Source: an uncultured Clostridium sp. (GTDB lineage: Bacteria; Bacillota_A; Clostridia; TANB77; CAG-508). From it: a stretch of 64,000 nt of DNA. The position numbers were made by a program, and so were the translations under genes. Below, piece after piece: positions 58,104-64,000 of this stretch; the first letter of the stretch is position 1; every line of letters starts with the position of its first letter. Location of the stretch: positions 62,001 to 126,000 of the forward strand of contig CAOJZU010000003.1 of the NCBI GenBank assembly GCA_948466265.1. Reading direction: 5' to 3'. Below the pieces are notes generated by a model. It saw only the letters and a list, made by a program, of their open reading frames with translations. It searched no databases and was not told the origin of the DNA.

Positions 58104-58784
58104 TTAATTCTCCTCTTTTAATATATATCCTTGTCCACGTCTTGTCTCAATCAATTCTTTTAAACCTAATTCTTCAAGTTTTGTTCTAAGTCTCGTAATA
58201 TTAACACTAAGAGTATTATCGTCAATAAAACTTTCACTTTCCCAAAGACAATCCATTATATCTTCCCTTGATACAATCTTTCCCCTATTTTGTGTCAAAT
58301 ACTTTAAAATCTTATATTCATTTTTGGTTAATTCTATAATTTTACCATTCTTCTCTACTGTACTATTTGACATATTTAAAATAAAATCTTTTGCATTTAT
58401 TATATCCTTTACATCTAAATTATTATTTGTTCTTCTTAATACTGAAACTATTTTTGCAAGTAATATTTGTATGTTAAAAGGTTTAGTAATATAATAATCT
58501 GCTCCATAATTAATAGAAATTAGTTCATCTATTTCACTATCTCTACTAGTTACTATTATAATTCCCATATTTGAACTTTTTCTTATTTCTTTACACACAT
58601 ATTCTCCATTCACATTTGGTAAATTTATATCTAACAAAACAAGGTCAGGATTAATTTTTAAAATATCATTTATAGTATTATCAAAATTCTTTAAAGTTTC
58701 TGATATAAATCCGTTATTATTTAAAAATACTTCTAACTCTTTCTTAAGTTTTTCATCATCTTCTACAATCAATATTTTTTGCAT
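58104..58784 (-). CDS. OmpR-family response regulator (BceR/YxdJ-like)
   Basis: 226 residues: receiver domain with the acidic pocket KILIVEDDEKL, phosphorylation Asp in DLVLLDINLPN, Thr in IIIVTSRDS and Lys in YYITKPFN; then a winged-helix DNA-binding domain (ELTKNEYKILKYLTQNRGKIVSRED, LSVNITRLRTKLEELG). No recoding site. It should act with the kinase encoded four bases downstream and activate the ABC operons. A perfect inverted repeat upstream suggests autoregulation. Confidence 0.9.
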   Translation of the reverse strand: MQKILIVEDDEKLKKELEVFLNNNGFISETLKNFDNTINDILKINPDLVLLDINLPNVNGEYVCKEIRKSSNMGIIIVTSRDSEIDELISINYGADYYITKPFNIQILLAKIVSVLRRTNNNLDVKDIINAKDFILNMSNSTVEKNGKIIELTKNEYKILKYLTQNRGKIVSREDIMDCLWESESFIDDNTLSVNITRLRTKLEELGLKELIETRRGQGYILKEEN

Positions 58785-58832
58785 TTAACACACTCCTTAT
58801 AAAAACTATTATAACATATATTATCAAAAAAG

Positions 58833-58856
58833 TAGCCTTACATTTCTGTAAGGCTA
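58833..58856. promoter_or_regulatory. Inverted repeat upstream of response regulator, same core as ABC operator
   Basis: TAGCCTTACA and TGTAAGGCTA, perfect 10-base arms around TTTC. It shares CCTTACA-N4-TGTAAGG with 50300-50323. On the minus strand a T-run follows, so it could also terminate the upstream gene (58896-59105). Confidence 0.55.
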
Positions 58857-58895
58857 TTCTTTATTAGTTTATTATATATTTCTCCGATTTAGTTG

Positions 58896-59105
58896 TTAAT
58901 TTCCGTGAGCATCTATCTGATTTCTTACATATTCGATATGAATCAGATCTGCCCCAAACTGCTTAAGAAATGGATCTTCAAATTCAATGATATTTAGCTT
59001 TTTCATCTCATCTTCAAGATCTTGCCACTCCTGCCTTGTATGTCTGCCTTGGACATGCAGTCCTGTAGACTGTTCATCTGACAAAACACCATCTTTTCCA
59101 CTCAT
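58896..59105 (-). CDS. Small soluble protein (69 aa), unknown
   Basis: 69 residues beginning MSGKDGVLSDEQSTGLHVQG, hydrophilic, with HTRQEWQDLEDEMKKL and FEDPFLKQFGADLIHIEY. GC content is slightly above the neighbours. The strong AAGGAGG site (59129-59135) is placed ideally for an ATG followed at once by TAA (59115-59120), while the real ATG is 15 bases further; this start-stop pair is discussed in the findings. The CTTGGAGG/CCTCCAAG leader is shared with the gene at 1010-1135. Confidence 0.6.
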   Translation of the reverse strand: MSGKDGVLSDEQSTGLHVQGRHTRQEWQDLEDEMKKLNIIEFEDPFLKQFGADLIHIEYVRNQIDAHGN

Positions 59106-59142
59106 GTAAACAACTTACATCTTCGTTTCCTCCTTAAATTTT

Positions 59143-59164
59143 CTTGGAGGTTTTACCCTCCAAG
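59143..59164 (-). promoter_or_regulatory. 5' leader hairpin (CTTGGAGG / CCTCCAAG), second copy
   Basis: Eight-base perfect stem with a six-base loop, preceded on the minus strand by CCCAAAAAGAAAC, the same order of elements as at 1158-1180. It lies just upstream of the ribosome binding site of the 69-residue ORF. Confidence 0.5.
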
Positions 59165-59267
59165 TTACTAGTTTATAGTTTCTTTTTGGGTAAATATAAG
59201 CCATATTTATATTATATAGTATTTGCATAATATGGTCAAGATTTATTTTTTATTACTAATTTGCTTA

Positions 59268-59912
59268 CTAAACTATTTCTTTTTTGTTTGCAAAAATTTT
59301 ATCCATATAGCTATCTGGATAATGCTTATCTAAAAATTCGTCCAATATACCACTTGCAGGGATATTCTTTCTTCTTTCAAGCTGTCTATTTGCAGCTACA
59401 CAAGAAATAGATATATCAAAAATCATAAAACATACAAACAATATAGTTATAGTCTTTAGCTTATTTTGGTTTACTTTATTCTTTAATTTCTCTAAGAATG
59501 GGTCTAAATATACAATATATATTACTCCTGCAATTCCCCAATAAGTACAATGTAAAAGGCTAGTTCTTCCATTTAAATTAAACAGCAGTTCTGAATAGTC
59601 CCATGATATTGTTCCAAAAATTTTCTCTTGTAATAGCGAGCACATATATTCTACTATTCCACCTAATACAGCAGTAACTAAAAAAACTTTAAACTTACTC
59701 TTAACATTTATATGATTTAGAATCAAATAATATATAACTGCTCCTACTCCATATACAGGTGTAAATGGTCCATATATTATTCCTTTTCTTGATTCAAAAT
59801 ATCCATTTTGGAATAATGCAACAATCATCTCAAAAATATATCCTATTATACTTCCAATAATAAATATCCAAAATACCATTATTAATTCTTTTATTATCTT
59901 TTCTTTCTTCAT
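59268..59912 (-). CDS. CmpB-like putative ABC transporter permease (PF06541-type)
   Basis: 214 residues with about six membrane segments and the family opening FWIFIIGSIIGYIFEMIV, followed by RKGIIYGPFTPVYGVGAVIYY and the YMCSLLQEKIFGTISWDYSE stretch. These proteins are annotated as putative ABC permeases, but no ATPase partner is near, and their function is not established. Intact. Confidence 0.8.
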   Translation of the reverse strand: MKKEKIIKELIMVFWIFIIGSIIGYIFEMIVALFQNGYFESRKGIIYGPFTPVYGVGAVIYYLILNHINVKSKFKVFLVTAVLGGIVEYMCSLLQEKIFGTISWDYSELLFNLNGRTSLLHCTYWGIAGVIYIVYLDPFLEKLKNKVNQNKLKTITILFVCFMIFDISISCVAANRQLERRKNIPASGILDEFLDKHYPDSYMDKIFANKKEIV

Positions 59913-59991
59913 ACCATTACTCCATTTTTAATACTATATTACATTATATTAATTATCTCTTATCTTTGGTATTTATTTTTATTACATAATA

Positions 59992-60669
59992 TTACATTTT
60001 CGTAAGATCCTTAATTACTTCTCCTGCAATAATTAAGCCTGCAGTAGATGGTACAAACGATATACTACCTGGTATTTTTTCTGTTTTAATCGGTTCTTCT
60101 TTTGAATAAAGAACTTTCAGACTACTTATCTCTCTTTCTCTTAATTCTTTTCTCATCACTTTTGCAAGTGGACATACAGAGGTTTTATAAATATCTGTTA
60201 CTTCAAACTTCGTTGGATCTAATTTATTTCCTGTCCCCATACTTGAAATAATAGGTTTATTTAGTCTTTTTGCTCTAACTACAAGTTCTATTTTTGCTGT
60301 AACTGTATCTACTGTATCAACAATATAATCTACTGTTTCGTCTAGTATGCCACCACTATTAGGCAAAAAAAATTCCTTATATATTTCCACATTAGCATTT
60401 GGATTTATTTCTAATATTCTTTCTTTAGCAACATCTACTTTGTACTTTCCTACTGTTTTATGAGTTGCAATTATCTGTCTATTTAAGTTTGTAAGATCTA
60501 CTATGTCATTATCAACTAATATAAAATTTTGAACTCCAGCTCTTACTAATCCTTCAACCACAAAAGAACCTACTCCACCAATTCCAAATATAGCAACCTT
60601 TACCTTGTTTAATTTATCTACTCCATCTTTTCCAATTAAAACTTCCGTTCTTGCAAATTGATTTGGCAT
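59992..60669 (-). CDS. tcdA: tRNA threonylcarbamoyladenosine dehydratase-like ThiF-family enzyme
   Basis: 225 residues of the E1-like fold: the nucleotide motif AIFGIGGVGSFVVEGLVRAGV (near residue 30), the acidic DNDIVDLTNLNRQ, DTVDTVTAKIELV and the late SMGTGNKLDPTKFEVTDIYKT then CPLAKVMRKELRE. The match is to TcdA (CsdL), which cyclises t6A to ct6A at tRNA position 37 using ATP. A single gene; Cys in SVCPLAK is the only conserved cysteine. Confidence 0.87.
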   Translation of the reverse strand: MPNQFARTEVLIGKDGVDKLNKVKVAIFGIGGVGSFVVEGLVRAGVQNFILVDNDIVDLTNLNRQIIATHKTVGKYKVDVAKERILEINPNANVEIYKEFFLPNSGGILDETVDYIVDTVDTVTAKIELVVRAKRLNKPIISSMGTGNKLDPTKFEVTDIYKTSVCPLAKVMRKELREREISSLKVLYSKEEPIKTEKIPGSISFVPSTAGLIIAGEVIKDLTKM

Positions 60670-60802
60670 TTTTTCCTGTACCCTTCTAAATAATTTTTTA
60701 CTTTTTTATCTTAAGTATATTATAAAATAATATACTTAAAAATACAATTAAATAAACATTATTTTTTTCTTAATGTAGCTTTATTATCATTCAAATTTCA
60801 AG

Positions 60803-60830
60803 AAAAAGGCAGTATCTAACCCGCCTTTTT
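60803..60830 (-). terminator. Terminator after the HD-protein operon
   Basis: AAAAAGGC / GCCTTTTT with a 12-base loop, T-run on the minus strand, about 10 bases beyond the predicted stop at 60837. Confidence 0.7.
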
Positions 60831-60843
60831 TCCTTTCTATTTA

Positions 60844-61287
60844 TTAAAAATTCCGTTTAAACCAATTTTTTATTTTCATAAAAACTGATTCTTTATACTC
60901 TACCATAGTTACTAAGTTTTCTTTTTCTTTTATTTTTGTAGTTTTATATTTAAATAAATTGTCTGTATTATATTTTTCATTCTTTCTCTTTTCTTCTTGC
61001 AACAACTCCTTTTTTTCCATTTCGATTATTTGCTTTTTCTCTTCACTAGAAGATAGAAAATCTCTATATACAATTGACAACAAAATTTTAGTTTCTTCTA
61101 ACATTTTTTGATTTTGAAAATCATCTATGTGCAAAACTATGTATTCATAGCTATTATCCATATTTTCTTCGATAAAGCTTATAAATGAGTTCGGAATTTT
61201 GCTATATTCATTTTTAGGAAAACACTTAACTATTTCACTAAGTTCTTTAAATGCTTTACTATAGATATTGTATTTTTCTTTTACCAT
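60844..61287 (-). CDS. Hypothetical charged protein downstream of HD-domain gene
   Basis: 147 residues, helical and charged (KKQIIEMEKKELLQEEKRK), no membrane segment. It lies three bases after the stop of the HD-domain gene, so the two are co-translated. Near the C-terminus is an in-phase CGG (60853-60855): read as Arg it gives NWFKRNF, while the +1 rule gives NWFKGIFNK with a stop at 60837. Neither can be chosen by homology. Function unknown. Confidence 0.6.
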   Translation of the reverse strand: MVKEKYNIYSKAFKELSEIVKCFPKNEYSKIPNSFISFIEENMDNSYEYIVLHIDDFQNQKMLEETKILLSIVYRDFLSSSEEKKQIIEMEKKELLQEEKRKNEKYNTDNLFKYKTTKIKEKENLVTMVEYKESVFMKIKNWFKRNF

Positions 61288-61290
61288 GTA

Positions 61291-63987
61291 TTACCCCTTA
61301 TCCATTGAATTTTCTTCAAAAATTTCTTTAGCTCCTATTTGAATCTCTTTTAAATCATTAATAGTTGTTTGCTTTTGATTTGCTGTTATTCTATACGTCA
61401 CTTGTTTAACTGAAGACATTTGAATTTTTTGTCGACTAAATTCATTAATTTCACCTTCAAGTATTTCTATAGTTTTATCTAAGTCTCCTGCCTTTTCTTC
61501 TTTAAATTTAAAATTGCATTCTTCTGAAAATCTTAACATTGAAATGCTTTTAGCCGTATCACTTTTTAAATATCTAGTATCTAAGCTCCATCTTTTTTCA
61601 TTTCTTTTTCCAAATCTTGCTCTATCTAGTGCGTCTGCATCTTTTAAAAGTTCGCTTATTTTGACTAAAGACTCAAATCTTTCATAATCAATACCATATT
61701 TACAAGATAAATCATATAGTTTTTCTCTATCTGTAACACCTTCTTCCTTTTCTTTATGTTCATGATACTCAATTGCTGCTTGGATTATAGAACTATTTTC
61801 TAGTGTTATACCAAATGGATTATTTGGATTATCTTCAAAATATCTCTGTACCTGTTTAGCACTTTCTATAGCATGATTATCATCTTCTCCCTCTTTACCA
61901 TTTCTTCCAGAATCATGAAAAGCCGCTGCTATCAAAAGTATTTTTGCATCTTCATGACTTAAATTTTCATTTCTTGCTAAAATACCTGAAAACATTATAA
62001 CCTTCTGAATATGGGTTAAAGAGTGATGTTCATTCATATTATAATATGGAGTTTTAGATATATTTCTTATAGTATCATAAATCTCTTGTTTTTCATCATT
62101 TGACAAATCAAATAAATTTCTTTCATGTTCTACTAAAAAATCTTCGTATGGCTTTAAATGTTCTCTAGTAATATCAATATCTAATTGTTTTTGTGCATCA
62201 TCTCTATCATAACTAAAAGCATAATATTTATCTATTTCATCTTTATAAATTTTGCTCACAGTTTGGACCAAACTTTCATATTGTTCTGTATGTGTTTCCA
62301 TTAATTGACTTAACCTTGCATTTATTATTCCAACTAATTCTATATGTTCACTTTCTGTAAAATATTTTTCTCTTAATCCTTTTGAAGTTAAAATTCCTTC
62401 TCTATTATTATTAAACTTTACTATTAATTCTTTTATAATACTTTCGTCATTTTCACCTTGAAGACGTTCTTTATTTCCAAGAAGTCTCTCCTTCAATTCT
62501 TGTATCTTATCTTCTTCTCTTTGCGCACATTTTTCTCTTGGTATCACTAAAATTGGCCAATCTGTTTGACTAGCAGCAAATTTTGCTGTTTTAAATTGCG
62601 GTTCTTGTTCTATATCAACGTCATTAGTATCTTGTATATAAACAATATATTCTGAAGACTTCCTTTCATAAAGTCTTGTTTCACTATTATAAACACTTCT
62701 TGTGGTATCTGTTTCATTGTTTACTCCTCTTGAATTATTTATTTGTTCTTGAGGTATTCTTAAAATAACTCCATTTCCATAATCACTTTTAACTCCTAAA
62801 TTTGATAGCGCAATATTGGCTTTTTTTGATTTTATATTTGTAGTAGAAGCCATGCGGAGTTCTCCATCTTTGCATGATGTTGATGCTATAAAACAAGAAG
62901 TATCTTCTTTACCATAATTTACTGGTCTTATATAGTCTTGCGAAATTGTACATTGGCATAGTCCCTTTATTCCTACCTGTGTAGCATTCCAAAAATTTTT
63001 CTTATGCTCAGGTGATACATTTTGTTCTCCTCTTATTAAAATCATAAAGTCTCCAGAGGCCTCATATACTGGAATGCTTTTTCCATCATAATCGACGTTT
63101 TCTTTTTTAGTTGCTTGCACACCTAATGCTCTATCATATTGTCTTGCATATAAATCTAAAAAATCTTTTTCAAGATCAACTTTATAAAAAACTGATATAT
63201 CTTTACTTATTTCTAGTAATTCTTCTTTATTAGCATAATAGTAATTTTCATAATATTCTTTTTCTTCTTCATAGCTTTCAAATTTTTTTGAAGTAGTAAG
63301 CTCTTTTATTATTTGAAGTTTTCTATGTATTTTTCTATCCTCAGCAGTTTGTATATCTAACTTATCAGTGTCTATACCATATTTTTTCATTATCTCTTTT
63401 GCTTCATCGTATGAAATTCCAAATGTTGCATTTAATATGCTATTAGGTTCAATTTCAATCTCAAAAGTTTCCCCATACTCTTCATCTTCAAAATAACCTT
63501 GCTCTATTGAAGAAAAACATTTTTCTCTGAAATTAATTTCTTCATTTATTAGACTTTTTCCATCAGAGCCAAATTCTTTTATTATACGCTTTTTTTCTCC
63601 ATCTTTTAGATTTATAAGATATTGTAATTTTGCTTGCCAGCTTTGAAAATCCTTTCCTATGCTTATTAATATTTCCCTTGAATTGGGAATTGTTAGTATT
63701 GACTTTAATCCTCGTTCTGTGTCTTCAACTGATACTATTTCTAATAATTGTTCAAATGAAAATGCCTCTTTAATATCTGGATTTTCAAACAATGAAGAAT
63801 TCATTTGCTCCAATAAAGCAACATTACTATGAACTATAATTCCCTTATCGTCTACCAACATTGTAGGTTGTCTAGAGCCATTTAATACTTCTGTTAATCT
63901 TTTTTTATCAATCCCTTGTATATATTCTCCGAATTTATTTTCAAGTATATCTTCAAGTATATCTATATTTTCAGGCTTATCAGCCAC
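61291..63987 (-). CDS. Large HD-domain protein with PAS-like N-terminus
   Basis: At least 898 residues. The N-terminal 130 residues look PAS-like (MLVDDKGIIVHSNVALLEQM, near residue 40). A central part of unknown fold has charged helices and several cysteines. An HD phosphohydrolase domain lies near residues 640-780: HSLTHIQKVIMFSGILA, IAAAFHDSGRNGKE and DNHAIESAKQVQRYFE, all metal ligands present. HD domains cleave nucleotides or cyclic dinucleotides. The GTG at 63987 has no ribosome binding site and the frame stays open to the window edge, so the true start may lie beyond. Confidence 0.65.
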   Translation of the reverse strand: MADKPENIDILEDILENKFGEYIQGIDKKRLTEVLNGSRQPTMLVDDKGIIVHSNVALLEQMNSSLFENPDIKEAFSFEQLLEIVSVEDTERGLKSILTIPNSREILISIGKDFQSWQAKLQYLINLKDGEKKRIIKEFGSDGKSLINEEINFREKCFSSIEQGYFEDEEYGETFEIEIEPNSILNATFGISYDEAKEIMKKYGIDTDKLDIQTAEDRKIHRKLQIIKELTTSKKFESYEEEKEYYENYYYANKEELLEISKDISVFYKVDLEKDFLDLYARQYDRALGVQATKKENVDYDGKSIPVYEASGDFMILIRGEQNVSPEHKKNFWNATQVGIKGLCQCTISQDYIRPVNYGKEDTSCFIASTSCKDGELRMASTTNIKSKKANIALSNLGVKSDYGNGVILRIPQEQINNSRGVNNETDTTRSVYNSETRLYERKSSEYIVYIQDTNDVDIEQEPQFKTAKFAASQTDWPILVIPREKCAQREEDKIQELKERLLGNKERLQGENDESIIKELIVKFNNNREGILTSKGLREKYFTESEHIELVGIINARLSQLMETHTEQYESLVQTVSKIYKDEIDKYYAFSYDRDDAQKQLDIDITREHLKPYEDFLVEHERNLFDLSNDEKQEIYDTIRNISKTPYYNMNEHHSLTHIQKVIMFSGILARNENLSHEDAKILLIAAAFHDSGRNGKEGEDDNHAIESAKQVQRYFEDNPNNPFGITLENSSIIQAAIEYHEHKEKEEGVTDREKLYDLSCKYGIDYERFESLVKISELLKDADALDRARFGKRNEKRWSLDTRYLKSDTAKSISMLRFSEECNFKFKEEKAGDLDKTIEILEGEINEFSRQKIQMSSVKQVTYRITANQKQTTINDLKEIQIGAKEIFEENSMDKG

Positions 63988-64000
63988 ATTACTTGTAAGT

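Noticed and set aside
58833..58856. This hairpin as a terminator only.
   Set aside because: It may terminate the upstream gene, but the identical core before the ABC operon, where no T-run follows, makes an operator the better shared explanation; kept as a candidate operator.
710..60855. That the many split genes are simply pseudogenes or assembly errors.
   Set aside because: All breaks in native genes share one exact context (in-phase CGG before a Gly codon), sit on the coding strand only, and repair to full-length proteins of the right size; decay or random error would give varied contexts, stops and deletions. Read-level checking is still needed.
710..60855. Reassignment of CGG to a different single amino acid (as reported for Trp or Gln in some Firmicutes).
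   Set aside because: A simple reassignment leaves the frame unchanged; here the downstream frame must move by one base in 30 cases, so a sense reassignment alone cannot explain it.
1..64000. CRISPR arrays, rRNA or tRNA genes, including a tRNA-Gly or tRNA-Arg that could explain recoding.
   Set aside because: No repeat-spacer pattern, cloverleaf or rRNA-like sequence was recognised by eye; the relevant tRNAs must lie elsewhere in the genome.

Overview
The window is very AT-rich (roughly a quarter G+C by eye), densely packed, and almost every native gene lies on the minus strand. The gene set points to an uncultured, probably gut-dwelling, low-GC Clostridia-like Firmicute: a SdpR/SdpI pair, a YxdJK-YxdLM-YxeA-like peptide-sensing module, an Lsa-type ABC-F protein, a GH25 lysozyme, a CwlA-like amidase, an ECF S component with DUF1893, and a thioredoxin/ferredoxin-type thiol operon. 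The exact lineage cannot be fixed from this stretch. No rRNA, tRNA or CRISPR array was seen.

The outstanding observation is translational. Many conserved genes look broken by a single-base frameshift, and every such break in a native gene falls at the same place: an in-phase CGG codon that must be skipped by one base, so that the C is ignored and the next three bases (GGN) are read as glycine. I count 32 such positions (30 clear, 2 ambiguous because they lie a few codons from a C-terminus). Subtracting one base per site makes every affected gene an exact multiple of three and restores motifs such as Walker A, EPTGNLD and the histidine-kinase H box. About sixty other CGG triplets lie out of phase in the same genes and cause no break. 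I found no native gene where CGG clearly has to be read as Arg. The two clear in-phase Arg CGG codons are in compositionally foreign genes. This looks like genome-wide +1 recoding at CGG, with CGG not usable as a normal sense codon.

Layout. 0-5 kb: a WYL regulator, small zinc-ribbon and DUF1653 genes, and two XRE-membrane regulators around a DUF4097 protein. 5-14 kb: an acyltransferase/esterase pair, a cyclophilin, an ECF-like sigma factor with a membrane tail, TfoX, a MATE-cytidylate kinase fusion and a small alarmone synthetase. 14-26 kb: two ABC-F ATPases (one Lsa-like), cell-wall enzymes, small regulator-membrane pairs and a dicarboxylate symporter. 26-31 kb: a decayed IS200-like element, a sigma/anti-sigma pair, and a duplicated foreign cassette carrying two paralogous small genes. 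31-46 kb: an ECF/DUF1893/DUF362 group, transaldolase, the thiol-redox operon (ccdA, tlpA-like, FTR-like, trxA), an amidase, a cation exchanger, a CBS-domain protein, a GT-C membrane protein, an acyl-CoA ligase and sdpRI. 46-59 kb: a large envelope-stress island with YxeA, BceAB-like ABC subunits, two fused ATPase-permeases and their two-component system, which may act through a shared inverted repeat. 59-64 kb: a CmpB-like membrane protein, TcdA and a large HD-domain protein.

The 46-59 kb genes fit together as a sensor and detoxification system for cell-wall-active peptides. They carry about half of all the recoding sites.
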